From Bacteroides reticulotermitis JCM 10512 (GTDB lineage: Bacteria; Bacteroidota; Bacteroidia; Bacteroidales; Bacteroidaceae): a stretch of 64,000 nucleotides of DNA. The DNA lies in contig NZ_BAIV01000027.1 of the NCBI RefSeq assembly GCF_000517545.1, forward strand, positions 22,369 through 86,368, in the 5' to 3' direction. Positions 17,132 to 27,053 of the stretch are shown in pieces (within the stretch, counting starts at the first letter, position 1; every line of letters starts with the position of its first letter). The translations under genes were made by a program, and so were the position numbers. The notes beneath the pieces are model-generated. The model ran no database searches. It saw only the letters and a program-made list of their open reading frames with translations, and had not been told where the DNA came from.

Positions 17132-18462
17132 ATGAATACTAAAATGAATCGAACCCTGAAAAAACTACTTCTATCCGTCTGGATTTTATCAATTACTTCT
17201 TTATGGGCAGTAGCCGAAAATTATCCCTACCGAAGCGATGTGCTTTGGGCAACCGTGCCCAACCATGCCGACTGGCTTTATAAAACCGGCGAACAGGCCA
17301 CCGTGGAGGTACAAATGTACAAATATGGCATTCCGGTAGACAAAGCATTGGTGACATACGAGATCGGTGGAGATATGATGCCAGCCGACGCACAAGGTAA
17401 TGTTACACTCAAAAACGGGAAAGCGGTAATCCCAATCGGTACCATGAAACAGCCCGGCTTCCGCGACTGTCGAGTGAAAGCAACGGTAGACGGAAAAACG
17501 TATGCGCATCATGTGAAGGTGGGTTTCTCTCCCGAAAAACTGCAACCTTACACTAGCTTACCTGCCGACTTCAACCAGTTTTGGGAGAAAGCTAAAACCG
17601 AACAGGCAGCGTTTCCATTGTCGTATACCAAAGAGCACGTAGCCAAATATTCCACGGACAAAATCGACTGCTATTTAATCAAGCTACAACTCAATCGCCG
17701 TGGGCAGAGCATTTATGGTTATTTGTTCTATCCCAAAGGGGGTGGAAAATATCCGGTTGTATTATGCCCTCCGGGAGCGGGAATCAAAACGATCAAGGAA
17801 CCTTTACGCCATAAGTACTATGCAGAACAAGGTTTTATCCGTTTTGAGATCGAGATTCACGGACTAAATCCCGAGATGAGCGATGAGGAATTCAAAGAAA
17901 TCAGTACCGCATTCAATGGTGGAGAGAACGGATACCTGACTAACGGATTGGACAGCCGCGACAATTACTATATGAAGCGGGTGTATCTGGCTTGCGTGCG
18001 CAGCATTGATTTACTAACGTCTCTTCCCGAATGGATGGCAAAAATGTAATTGTTCAAGGCGGTAGTCAGGGGGGAGCGTTGGCGCTGATCACTGCCGGAC
18101 TGGATCAACGGGTGACGGCTTGCGTTGCCAATCATCCCGCTCTGAGTGATATGGCCGGTTATAAAGCCGGACGGGCAGGCGGCTATCCGCACTTCTTCAG
18201 AAATTCGGTAGATATGGACTCGCCCGCAAAGCTGAAAACAATGGCGTACTACGATGTCGTAAACTTTGCCAAACAGATTCAGGCTGACACTTTTATCACT
18301 TGGGGATTTAATGATGATGTTTGTCCGCCAACAACCAGCTACATTGTGTACAACGCACTGAATTGCCCCAAAGAAGCATTGATAACACCGATCAATGAGC
18401 ATTGGACTTCCAGCGATACCGAATACGGGCATCTTCTCTGGATTAAAAAACACTTGAAATAA
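17132..18462 (+). CDS. Acetyl xylan esterase (AXE1/CE7-like), one frame break
   Basis: A secreted alpha/beta hydrolase: signal peptide (about residues 5-27 ending WAVAEN), an N-terminal beta domain to about residue 130, then a hydrolase domain with the nucleophile elbow GGSQGG, a candidate acid in GFNDDVCPP and a His in STDTEYGH-like context near the end. The family deacetylates xylan and xylo-oligosaccharides. The frame breaks near 18033: GAATGGATGGC should read GAATGGGATGGC (EWDGKNV), so one G is missing from a GGG run. Restored length is 443 residues. Start taken at ATG 17132; 17144 is also possible. A second esterase follows. Confidence 0.85.
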
Positions 18463-18476
18463 TATGGATTGCAATA

Positions 18477-18507
18477 TTCGGAATAGCGCATAGTTTCTAT
18501 TCCGAAT
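18477..18507. other. Hairpin between the two esterase genes
   Basis: ATTCGGAATAG (18477-18487) and CTATTCCGAAT (18497-18507) pair perfectly without a T-run. It may stabilise or partly terminate the upstream message. Confidence 0.5.
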
Positions 18508-18525
18508 CCTTCAAAAATTGATTGA

Positions 18526-19680
18526 ATGATGATGAAAAGAGTCTTTTCTTGTATCACGGCCATCTTATGGTTGGCATCAACCTTCGCACAAGCCCCACTT
18601 TCGCATGAGTTTGAGCGGGACTTGCCTTTGTTTCTCGACCAACTGAAAACAGAACTAACTTACCCGATGGCTTGGGGAAATAGTCCGCAAAAGAACTTCG
18701 GCAAGTGGAGAAAAGAGGCGCGTGCCACCGTATTGGATGCGATGCTAACTCCTCCTCCCAGCACCCAAAAGTATGAAATGGAGGTATTGGATACGGAGCA
18801 ACGAAACGGATACGAAGCTCGGAAGATAGCATTCAACCTCACCGGTTATTCTCGTGTACCGGGATACTTACTTGTTCCGGAGGGGAAAGGGCCTTTCCCG
18901 GCAGTCGTTCTGCTACATGATCACGGAGCACATTTCTCCATTGGGAAAGAGAAGATGATCCGCCCATTCGGTGTTGATTCGCTGATTGCCGCAGATGCCG
19001 ATCAATGGGCGCACCAATGTTATGACGACCAATATGTCGGAGATTATCTGGCAGCGAACGGTTATGTAGTTATCTCGATAGACGCGTTATTCTGGGGTGA
19101 GCGCGGACGAAAAGAAGGTGTACGATACGACAAACAACAGGCGGTTGCCTGTGTCTTTGAAATGTTGGGACGAAGCTGGAGTGGCTTTATTACGTACGAA
19201 GATATGTACACCACCGATTTTCTCGCTTCACTGAAAGAGGTCGATCCGGCAAGGATCGGTTGCATGGGATTCTCGATGGGTGGTTATCGTTCCTGGATGC
19301 TAGCAGCTTTGTCTGACAGGATTAAGGCAGGAGCTTCTGTTTGCTGGATGGTAACGACCGACTTTCAATTATCCTCAAAGCAAGGCTCCGGAAAAGGGGA
19401 TTCCAATTATGCGAATGTACTTCCCGGCTTACGCCGTTACCTGGATTATCCGCATATCGCTTCCATTGCTTGCCCCAAGCCCATGCTATTCTTCAACGGA
19501 CGCCAAGACAAACTGTTTCCCGTCCCCTCGGTCGAGGATGCGTATCGCCAAATGCACAAGGTCTGGGATAGTCGGTCGGCAGGCAATAAGCTCACGACCA
19601 AACTCTGGGATTTGCCGCATGTATGCAACCGGGATATGCAAAAAGAGATCTTAGCGTTTTTTGAACAGGGACTGAAATAG
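18526..19680 (+). CDS. Secreted alpha/beta hydrolase (dienelactone hydrolase/esterase type)
   Basis: A 384-residue protein with a signal peptide (RVFSCITAILWLASTFAQAP) and an alpha/beta hydrolase fold. The nucleophile elbow is GFSMGGYRSW and the oxyanion loop is around VVLLHDHGAHF; a late Asp occurs in FNGRQDKLFPVPS and a His in LPHVCNRD. The arrangement resembles Bacteroidetes esterases placed near polysaccharide-degradation genes. Substrate unknown; with the acetyl xylan esterase upstream a role in removing ester decorations is plausible. Start could be 18526, 18529 or 18532 (MMMKR). Confidence 0.85.
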   Translation: MMMKRVFSCITAILWLASTFAQAPLSHEFERDLPLFLDQLKTELTYPMAWGNSPQKNFGKWRKEARATVLDAMLTPPPSTQKYEMEVLDTEQRNGYEARKIAFNLTGYSRVPGYLLVPEGKGPFPAVVLLHDHGAHFSIGKEKMIRPFGVDSLIAADADQWAHQCYDDQYVGDYLAANGYVVISIDALFWGERGRKEGVRYDKQQAVACVFEMLGRSWSGFITYEDMYTTDFLASLKEVDPARIGCMGFSMGGYRSWMLAALSDRIKAGASVCWMVTTDFQLSSKQGSGKGDSNYANVLPGLRRYLDYPHIASIACPKPMLFFNGRQDKLFPVPSVEDAYRQMHKVWDSRSAGNKLTTKLWDLPHVCNRDMQKEILAFFEQGLK

Positions 19681-19699
19681 AAAGACAATCTCATAAACT

Positions 19700-19737
19700 C
19701 TAAAGAGCCTATTGTTCGCAAACAATAGGCTCTTTAG
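19700..19737. terminator. Bidirectional terminator
   Basis: CTAAAGAGCCTATTGTT and AACAATAGGCTCTTTAG pair perfectly around CGCA, between the converging esterase and small membrane protein genes. Confidence 0.85.
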
Positions 19738-19790
19738 AATTTAAAGCAAACCTTCTTAAAGTCGCTTTACACATATATAAAAGTTAAGTC

Positions 19791-20189
19791 TTACTCGTCC
19801 CAATCAGACAACGGTAATGATTTCCGGCCATACCACTTCATCCAAGCATAAGATTTTCTTTTCCGAAGATATAGCGCATCGCCACAATTCTCTGTTGCTT
19901 CCCAATCGAATACAGAGTGAGAATGAAGCGTTCTCTCAAACCAATACAGCATATGATAGGTAGATAGTGCAAGAATCATCCACCACCACGAAAGCCACAA
20001 AGACAAAATGAGTGCCGGAAGTAAAGTTAATGACAGACACTCCCAAAATTGCCGCACATGAATGCGTAGTTCCATATCTTCCCAGACTTCCAGATTCCTA
20101 TCCTTCGTAAAAAATAATCCTCCTAACATAAAAAACTGTTTGTTATTCCCTAATAACCATTTAGCTAAAACATTGTTGTAAAAAATCAT
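19791..20189 (-). CDS. Small membrane protein with a degenerate HExxH-like motif
   Basis: A 132-residue protein starting MIFYNNVLAKWLLGNN. It has one or two hydrophobic stretches (LTLLPALILSLWLSWWWMIL) and a tail with YLRKRKSYAW. The layout recalls Bacteroidetes proteins with HEAIHTAQ-type metalloprotease motifs, but here the motif reads DMELRIHVRQ, so the first His is missing and peptidase activity is doubtful. The frame extends upstream to 20300, but the Met at 20189 fits the family start. Function unknown. Confidence 0.6.
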   Translation of the reverse strand: MIFYNNVLAKWLLGNNKQFFMLGGLFFTKDRNLEVWEDMELRIHVRQFWECLSLTLLPALILSLWLSWWWMILALSTYHMLYWFERTLHSHSVFDWEATENCGDALYLRKRKSYAWMKWYGRKSLPLSDWDE

Positions 20190-20606
20190 AATCCTTCTTT
20201 TCGTTAAATATCTCGACTCCTTAACATTGAAATGCAAAGAATGTTCAAATACTGCACAAACAAATAACATCTTTTTATTCCTCGAGTCTCCCAAAAGCAT
20301 CCTATTTTATTCTAAAATTTTAAATAGGTTCTAAAGGAACCACGTCCACAAACATGGGATAAACAACTAATACACAATAGATTAAAATAGAACAAAAGCA
20401 ATAAGCATATCGATCTATTTTTTCCCAAAATGACTCCATCCTTGTTTATTCTGTTTCCTAAAGAAATATTTCATTTAAAGAAATTTACTATTCGTTTAGA
20501 CAGATAAGTGTGGAGTTTCTCTCTCCGGCTTCATCTCCTATCGTTTTATTTCGCAACTGTATGCTGATTTATGCACCCCTATCCAACGATACAACCTGCA
20601 AAAAAA
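20190..20606. other. AT-rich intergenic stretch
   Basis: About 420 bases without a credible coding frame. I see no tandem repeat or tRNA here; only AT-rich sequence leading into the terminator at 20607. Confidence 0.5.
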
Positions 20607-20636
20607 GAGTCTCACTCCAATTCTGAAGTGAGACTC
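20607..20636 (-). terminator. Terminator of the nucleoside kinase gene
   Basis: GAGTCTCACT and AGTGAGACTC pair perfectly; on the minus strand the hairpin is followed by seven T, 22 bases past the stop codon. Confidence 0.88.
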
Positions 20637-20658
20637 CCCGTACAATATAAGGAATAAC

Positions 20659-22331
20659 TTAATATTTGAAACTACTTCCACCTAAGAACTCTCGCAACAA
20701 AGAAGTCGGAGGGATCTCTTTATCCTGCACAGGCAAGAAGTACTTAATAAATTTCAGCAATCGATACGCTTCACAATATTCCGGAGAATTGCGAGGAACG
20801 CCCATCAAAATCGGTTCTACATGCATACGGAGAACAGCCAACTCAAAGATCAAAGCAGAGTTGAACATGACATCGGCATTCTCTTGATACGGAAAGATCC
20901 ATTTATCCTCACCCGAACGTACGCTCGGCCAACGTGAGATTGTTTCCTGTGCCGAATAGCCGCGATAATTAAAGTCGCGTATTATACGGCGTAATAAACG
21001 GTTGTCCGTTGTTGGAATCCAGTTATGATCGTCCAAGGATATAGTGGTCAAAGCTGAAACATATATTTTAAACTTATTGGCAGCAGGTATATGAGGAGTC
21101 AGTTCCGGATTCAACGCATGAATACCTTCCAGAATCAAAATGGTATGATCGTCAATTTTCAGTTTGTCACCGGTATACTCTTTCTTACCCAACGTGAAAT
21201 TAAAACGGGGAAGTTCCACCTCTTCACCACGCAACAAGGCTTGAAGTTGTCGATTAAACAGATCAAGATCTAGCGCGTAGAGAGATTCATAATCATAGTT
21301 CCCGTTTTCATCCAACGGCGTTTCCTCGCGATCAACGAAGTAATTATCCAATGAGATGGGATATGGCTTCAATCCATTGGTCATCAACTGAATGGATAGC
21401 CGTTTGCTAAAGGTTGTTTTCCCGGAAGAGGAAGGCCCGGCGATTAACACCAAGCGCGCGCGATTTCCATTGTTACCCCGATGAAAAATAGTATCGGCTA
21501 TCTGAGCGATTTTCTTTTCTTGCAACGCCTCAGCAACATTAATCAAATCAGTGGTATGCCCCGCTTCACAAGCTAAGTTAAAGTCACCCACATTATTAAG
21601 CCCTGTAATATTACTCCAGTTCAAATATTCCTTGAATACATCGAGCATTTTCTCTTGCTTTACCACTTCTTCAAGCTCGGAAGGGTTTCCGCGACTCGGG
21701 ATACGAAGCAACAGGCCATCGTAATATTTCACGATATCAAAAAGCTTGAGATAGCCGGTGCTAGGCAATAGGTTGCCATAATAGTAATCGATCGTATCGC
21801 CTAGCGTATAGTAATAGGTATAAAGTGATCCGGACGTTTCCAGTAAACGCACCTTGTCTTCCATTCCGTGTTCGCTAAACACGCGTACCGCTTCCGTTGT
21901 ATGGCATTCAATGCGATGATAAGGAATGTCCTCTGCTACAATTTCCTTCATACGCTTTTTGATACGTGCGACATCTTCCAGCGTAATGGTTCTGCCAATG
22001 CGCAGGTTACAGAAGTATCCTTTAGATACCGGATGTTCTACATATAATTTGCCATCAGGAAACAACTCGCTAACTGCTTTATAAAGAACAAAACAGAGCG
22101 AACGAACATAGGTTCGCATACCGGAAGAATCTCTTACATCAAGGAAATCTATATCTTTATTATTATAAACCCGGAAGTTGAGCCTTCGGAACGATTATTG
22201 ACTTTTGCGCTAACTACCTGATAAGGAAAATCGAGATTAAAACCGTGATAAATGTTCAAAAGTGAACTACCGACAGGAAACTCTTTAGAAAGATTATTAT
22301 TCTTACAATAGACTTGTATCATTCGCTTCAT
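20659..22331 (-). CDS. Uridine kinase-like nucleoside kinase with TGS/ThrRS-like N-terminus (one frame break)
   Basis: The fusion typical of Bacteroidetes: a TGS-like start (MIQVYCKNNNLSKEF), a threonyl-tRNA-synthetase second-domain-like region (HRIECHTTEAVRVF), then a P-loop kinase with GPSSSGKTTF, SLDNYFVDRE and ILEGIHALNP. It should phosphorylate a nucleoside. The N-terminus is out of frame: near 22183 the sequence reads GAAGGCTCAAC where GAAGGNCTCAAC would continue into NFRVYNNKDIDFLDVRD and join the long frame, so one base is missing. Restored length is about 557 residues. Start chosen at Met 22331; 22322 is also possible. Ends at a strong terminator. Confidence 0.85.
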
Positions 22332-22624
22332 CATTTTTAGAAGGTGAGTAACTGCACTAAATATAGACAATTTAATCAGTCCGAGGCAAGTAACCCCTTG
22401 CTTTATTATAAATGGAACATTCTTTTTGTGATTTTTTAAGGCTCATTGTGCTACAAAAAAGGCGTTTTCCTACTGTACGCATTATCACACATACGCGGTG
22501 AAGCGAAAGGGTATATAAGAAGATGCGCAATTCTAAAACAGCGATTAGCCTATAATAGCCGGATGACGGAAATCAAGCCATATCGGATGATACAGCGAAA
22601 CCTCACAATGGTTGCTTAAAAAGA

Positions 22625-22664
22625 AAAAGTACTATCCGGAAGCAAGTTCGCAGACAGTACTTTT
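22625..22664 (-). terminator. Terminator of the aquaporin gene
   Basis: AAAAGTACT (22625-22633) and AGTACTTTT (22656-22664) pair, with a T-rich stretch after the hairpin on the minus strand, 24 bases past the stop. Confidence 0.6.
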
Positions 22665-22687
22665 CTATTCTTTTCGGAAGACCTTAG

Positions 22688-23377
22688 TTATGCCGTTTGT
22701 TCGCCACTACCAATTGTTTTCCATACAATGGCACTAAATGCCGCACCTACAAAGGGAGCGAGAATAAAGAGCCACAATTGCGATAATGCCGCACCACCTT
22801 GGAACAAAGCCGGGCCAATACTACGAGCAGGATTTACAGATGTTCCTGTGATAGGAATACATACAATATGAATCAGTACCAGTGAGAGACCAATAGCCAA
22901 GCCGGCAAATGCACCTGCACCCTTTTTGGAATCGGTAGAGCCCAACACTACTAATACAAATATAAACGTAAAGACAGCTTCCGCAATGAAAGCATGCACC
23001 ATTTGTCCGTCAGCAAATCCGTTCGAGCCGGTAGCAGTAGGACCTCCATGGGAACCTGTAGAAACTAATGCGAACAAAATAGCTGAGCCAATGATAGCAC
23101 CGATCACCTGAAAGACCATATACATGGAGGCGTCTTTTCCACTCATCCGTCCGGATAGGAAAACTCCTAGTGTAATGGCCGGGTTAATGTGGCAACCTGA
23201 AATTCCACCAATAGTATAAGCCATAGCTACAACAGACAAACCAAAGGCAAAAGCAACGCCTAGCGTACCTACACCTGCACTAACTTCGCCTGCTGCACTT
23301 CCTGCAAACACTGCACTACCGCAGCCCATTAAAACCAGAACCATAGTTCCGACCATTTCCGCAATGTACTTCTTCAT
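22688..23377 (-). CDS. aqpZ: Aquaporin (MIP family)
   Basis: A 229-residue channel with six transmembrane segments and the two half-helix motifs: the first is SGCHINPAITLG (NPA), the second GTSVNPARSIGPA (NPA). Length and the second motif context agree with water-selective AqpZ rather than the glycerol facilitator, which has longer loops. Water permeation in osmotic response is the expected role. It stands alone, with its own terminator. Confidence 0.93.
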   Translation of the reverse strand: MKKYIAEMVGTMVLVLMGCGSAVFAGSAAGEVSAGVGTLGVAFAFGLSVVAMAYTIGGISGCHINPAITLGVFLSGRMSGKDASMYMVFQVIGAIIGSAILFALVSTGSHGGPTATGSNGFADGQMVHAFIAEAVFTFIFVLVVLGSTDSKKGAGAFAGLAIGLSLVLIHIVCIPITGTSVNPARSIGPALFQGGAALSQLWLFILAPFVGAAFSAIVWKTIGSGEQTA

Positions 23378-23575
23378 AATTACGATTGTTTTTATTTGAA
23401 TTTACAAACATATTTCGGTAATAATAAACAATTTGACGTTACAAATGGTTCGTCATTTATCCGATTTTCCATCGCTTTTGTATCGAACTAACTAGAGGAG
23501 CTATGTCTTTAGACTGCGGACAGAAAGTACAGAACTGATCGCACTGGCAAAGGCTAGTTCTTTAATTGGCTGCTA

Positions 23576-24484
23576 TTATTTATATGTACTCGGCACAAAC
23601 GATGCCCGAAGCAAATAGTCCAGACTTGTTTTCACACTTTCTTCAACGCCCGTACTGTACCCTTCTACTTCTACAACGATGTGTTCAACTCCTGCTGTTT
23701 TAGCATTCTTAAATATGGCATCAAACCCAACCATACCACTTTGTCCAATCTCACGATGGTCTTTGATATGCAAGAGACTAAACCGGCCCGGATATTTATT
23801 AAAATAATCTACCGGACTATTTTTGCCCATTACCACCCAATACACATCCATTTCATAACAGACATATTCGGGATTCGTATTTTCAATCATATAATCCATC
23901 ATGATTACTTTGTCCTCTACTTTTTGATATTCATGGGCATGATTGTGGTAGCCATACTTCAATCCGTTCGCTTTGCATCTTTTGCCTATTTCATTGTAAT
24001 AGTCACAATAAGTTTGCAAATCCTTCACTGTTTTTGGCACCCCTAACGACGGAGTAACAATGTAGCTCATCCCGGCAGCCTTATGGTCGGCAATACACTG
24101 ATCCCACCATTTTAAGGATTCGGTAAAATCTCCCGAAGCTAATTCTTCCGGACTCAATGATTTCGTACAATGCGAAGATAAGACGCGCATACCGGCAGCT
24201 TCCACATCCTTTTTAAACTCTTGAGGGGTACGTCCGTAGAACTTTCTATTTCCATAGTTCGCAGCTTCAACAGCTGTATATCCCATTTGTCCCAGATGCT
24301 TCAACACGTCTGTGTATTTTTTGTATTTCTCAGGCTGAGAAACATCACCACCGATAAGATCTCTCACGGAATACAGTTGGATAGCGATATCTTTTTTCGG
24401 TGCTGTTTTCTTTTGTGCCTTTGTGGTAGCAGGCAGTAGTAGTAAGCAAAGCAATAATGCCGGAAAAGCCAATTTTATTTTCAT
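23576..24484 (-). CDS. Sugar phosphate isomerase/epimerase-like (xylose-isomerase TIM barrel)
   Basis: About 302 residues starting MKIKLAFPALLLCLLLLPAT, a signal peptide, so exported. An AP endonuclease 2/xylose-isomerase TIM barrel follows, with metal-site contexts YGYHNHAHEY, CYEMDVYWV, LLHIKDH and VVEVEGY. It is the last gene of a four-gene set ordered as B. thetaiotaomicron BT2159-BT2156, where the BT2156 counterpart acts with 3-keto sugars. Here it probably processes or cleaves an oxidised glycoside in the periplasm; the exact reaction is inferred. The frame could start further upstream at 24535, but the signal peptide fixes 24484. Confidence 0.85.
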   Translation of the reverse strand: MKIKLAFPALLLCLLLLPATTKAQKKTAPKKDIAIQLYSVRDLIGGDVSQPEKYKKYTDVLKHLGQMGYTAVEAANYGNRKFYGRTPQEFKKDVEAAGMRVLSSHCTKSLSPEELASGDFTESLKWWDQCIADHKAAGMSYIVTPSLGVPKTVKDLQTYCDYYNEIGKRCKANGLKYGYHNHAHEYQKVEDKVIMMDYMIENTNPEYVCYEMDVYWVVMGKNSPVDYFNKYPGRFSLLHIKDHREIGQSGMVGFDAIFKNAKTAGVEHIVVEVEGYSTGVEESVKTSLDYLLRASFVPSTYK

Positions 24485-24529
24485 GATTGATTGAGGTATT
24501 AGTTTATAAAAGGTAAAACAAAGTACTAT

Positions 24530-24565
24530 CTCCATTGAAGAACTAAAAGGAGTCCTTCAATGGAG
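24530..24565 (-). other. Intra-operon hairpin
   Basis: CTCCATTGAAG (24530-24540) and CTTCAATGGAG (24555-24565) pair perfectly between the DUF1080 gene and the isomerase gene. No T-run follows, so it may adjust the ratio or stability of the two messages. Confidence 0.55.
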
Positions 24566-24617
24566 TAGTAGTAATTCTATGAAAAGTGAAATTAGATAAT
24601 TAAGAGTCTTGGTTTCC

Positions 24618-25490
24618 TTAATCCATCACTTTGATGCGAATGTTGCGGAACCAAACATCATCTCCATGATCTTGCAAACCAATGTAACCTTCACGTTCAG
24701 CACCACCAGCGTTATTCAACAGTTCAAAAGCCAAAGGCCATTTTTCTTGGCTGAATTTGCTAGCTTGCAACATATCAGTCCACTGTTTTGTCCAGAGGTG
24801 ATATTCAACCACATTCTCGCCATTTTGTCCATGAACAACAGTTCCTTTATAAACCATTACTTTCGCTTTGTTCCACTCGCCAAAAGGTTTTGCATTTTGA
24901 GGAACTGCCGGAATCATATCATACAGAGACATGGCCTGACGATTATTGTCTTTACCCAGTTTAGCGTCCGGATGGTTCGCATTGTCAAGTACCTGAGCTT
25001 CGGGAGCAGAGATATAGATAGGTTCCATTCTCATTTCACCTGTTGCCGGGTCTTTGGATTCAACTTCCTGAGCCAAGTAGAAAACACCCGAGTTGCTTCC
25101 TTTAGCCACTTTGTATTCGAACTCCAATTCAAAGTTCTTAAATTTATGCGTGAAGATAAGATCGCCACCGTCACCATCTTGAGCTTCACCGCCGCCCGAG
25201 CCGTTGAACTTAATCGCGCCATCATCTACAATCCATTTACCAGGCACCTTATCTTTGCCATATCCGCGCCAGCCTTTCAGATCTTTGCCGTCGAACAGCA
25301 CAATGAATCCGTCCTTATCGGTTTTGAACTCCGATAGATCCACTTGGGGATTATTTAATACTTTATATTCCGGCATCGCATTTTCAGTTTTAGTATCATC
25401 TGCCTTTTCGGCTTTCTTTTTTCCACTTCCACAGGCAACAAGTGCACCTGCTATCAGCATACATCCAACGACATAATTTAATTTTTTCAT
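24618..25490 (-). CDS. DUF1080 lipoprotein (3-keto-disaccharide hydrolase family)
   Basis: A 290-residue lipoprotein (lipobox LVACGSGKK) with a single concanavalin-like DUF1080 domain: FIVLFDGKDLKGWRGYGK at its start, FELEFEYKVAKGSNSGVFYL in the middle and VWFRNIRIKVMD at the end. DUF1080 proteins have been linked to cleavage of 3-keto-glycosides made by Gfo/Idh/MocA dehydrogenases, which are the two genes directly upstream. It should act in the periplasm or at the outer membrane. Separated by 45 bases from the upstream dehydrogenase. Confidence 0.9.
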   Translation of the reverse strand: MKKLNYVVGCMLIAGALVACGSGKKKAEKADDTKTENAMPEYKVLNNPQVDLSEFKTDKDGFIVLFDGKDLKGWRGYGKDKVPGKWIVDDGAIKFNGSGGGEAQDGDGGDLIFTHKFKNFELEFEYKVAKGSNSGVFYLAQEVESKDPATGEMRMEPIYISAPEAQVLDNANHPDAKLGKDNNRQAMSLYDMIPAVPQNAKPFGEWNKAKVMVYKGTVVHGQNGENVVEYHLWTKQWTDMLQASKFSQEKWPLAFELLNNAGGAEREGYIGLQDHGDDVWFRNIRIKVMD

Positions 25491-25535
25491 GATTTTTCGA
25501 TTCGTCTAATTGTTAATAATCTGTTTTTCGATTGG

Positions 25536-27005
25536 TTATCTCGGCATATCCGGTAGTTTCCATCCATCACGATACGTGTGTTTGATTAACTCCTGCGCAT
25601 AAGCTAATGCATTCACCGGATCAGTCCATGTTTTATTGAAGGATGGGTGTCCATCCGCAATCGTGAATCCATCTTTTATGACTGTACTGATCGTTGCATT
25701 CGGATCGATATTGGTAAACTGCATATTTTCACCGTCCCAGTGCAACTCTTGGTTGAGAGCTTGTAAACGTACTGCAAGCACGCCCATTACAACCATTTCA
25801 TTAAACGGCCCTGCTTCACTAAATGGAGATGTGGTCTGTACGCGGTCATCGGCATGCTCCTGACAAGCTCTTACCCAGTCCATCTCATGAGAAGTCTTCA
25901 CTTCGCGAAGTACTTTAGGAGCATTCGGGGTTCTACCTGACAACAACCATGGATTAGCACCATAACATCCGCAGAACAAAGTATCTTTTGTACCGTAGAA
26001 GATTACTCCTCCGCCCTGATCATTCATATCTTTATTAGCAGGGAATCCGGCTGGGCGCATCGGCTTAATTCCACCATCGTACCAGAATACTTCAACCTCA
26101 GGCATTGCAACTTTCGCCATATTATCACGCGCAGGGAAAGTAAACTTCACGGTTTGTGCATTAGGTGCACAATCGGTAAGAAGCAGGGTCGAGTTTCCTT
26201 GTACTTTAGTAGGATAACCCAATTTCAATCCTTTAAATACAGGATGAAGAATGTGGCAAGCCATATCACCCAAAGCACCGGTTCCGAAATCCCACCAGCC
26301 ACGCCAGTTCCATGGCGTATAAATGGAATTGTATTCACGGAACTTAGCCGGGCCTAAGAACAAGTCCCAGTCTAATGTGCTCGGTACCTTCTCTATTTTG
26401 TCCGGGCGATTAAGTCCCTGCGGCCATATCGGGCGATCGGTGAAAGCTTCTACCTTGGTTATTTCACCAATTTCTCCATTCCATATCCATTCACAAATTT
26501 TCCGAACGCCTTCAGCCGAGGCTCCCTGATTACCCATCTGGGTAGCAACTTTATGCTTGGCGGCCAATTTAGTCAGCAGACGAGATTCGTACACAGTATG
26601 CGTCAAAGGTTTCTCCACATACACGTGTTTTCCCATAGTCATTGCTTCACCAGCCACAATAGCATGTGTATGATCGGCAGTTGCCACCATCACCGCATCA
26701 GCTGATTTGCCCAATTCCGCAAACATTTTCCGGAAATCGTGATACTTCTTGGCATTAGGATATTCCTTAAACACATTGCTGCAGTATTTCCAGTCAACAT
26801 CGCAAAGGCCGATAATGTTATGCGTATTCATGCTTCTAAGCACGTGAGCTCCTCGCCCACCGACACCAACACCGATGATATTCAACTTATCACTTGGCGG
26901 TACATGCCCGAAGCTTTTTCCCAGAATGCTACTGGGGGCAATGGTGATACCTGCTAAAGCAGCAGCTCCGGTCTTGAGAAATTTTCTCCTTGTAAAGTCT
27001 GACAT
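25536..27005 (-). CDS. Tat-exported Gfo/Idh/MocA dehydrogenase
   Basis: A 489-residue oxidoreductase. The N-terminus FTRRKFLKTGAAALAGITIA is a twin-arginine signal, so it should be folded with its cofactor and exported. A Rossmann fold follows (IIGVGVGGRGAHVLRSM) with the family EKP motif in HVYVEKPLTHTV. With its sister dehydrogenase it probably oxidises a sugar C3 hydroxyl to a keto group, priming the glycosidic bond for cleavage by the DUF1080 protein. Such enzymes often hold NAD(P) tightly. 48 bases downstream of the sister gene. Confidence 0.9.
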   Translation of the reverse strand: MSDFTRRKFLKTGAAALAGITIAPSSILGKSFGHVPPSDKLNIIGVGVGGRGAHVLRSMNTHNIIGLCDVDWKYCSNVFKEYPNAKKYHDFRKMFAELGKSADAVMVATADHTHAIVAGEAMTMGKHVYVEKPLTHTVYESRLLTKLAAKHKVATQMGNQGASAEGVRKICEWIWNGEIGEITKVEAFTDRPIWPQGLNRPDKIEKVPSTLDWDLFLGPAKFREYNSIYTPWNWRGWWDFGTGALGDMACHILHPVFKGLKLGYPTKVQGNSTLLLTDCAPNAQTVKFTFPARDNMAKVAMPEVEVFWYDGGIKPMRPAGFPANKDMNDQGGGVIFYGTKDTLFCGCYGANPWLLSGRTPNAPKVLREVKTSHEMDWVRACQEHADDRVQTTSPFSEAGPFNEMVVMGVLAVRLQALNQELHWDGENMQFTNIDPNATISTVIKDGFTIADGHPSFNKTWTDPVNALAYAQELIKHTYRDGWKLPDMPR

Positions 27006-27053
27006 AATTTAAATTAGATTTTAGTAAATATTAGATCTTAGTAAATGAAATGT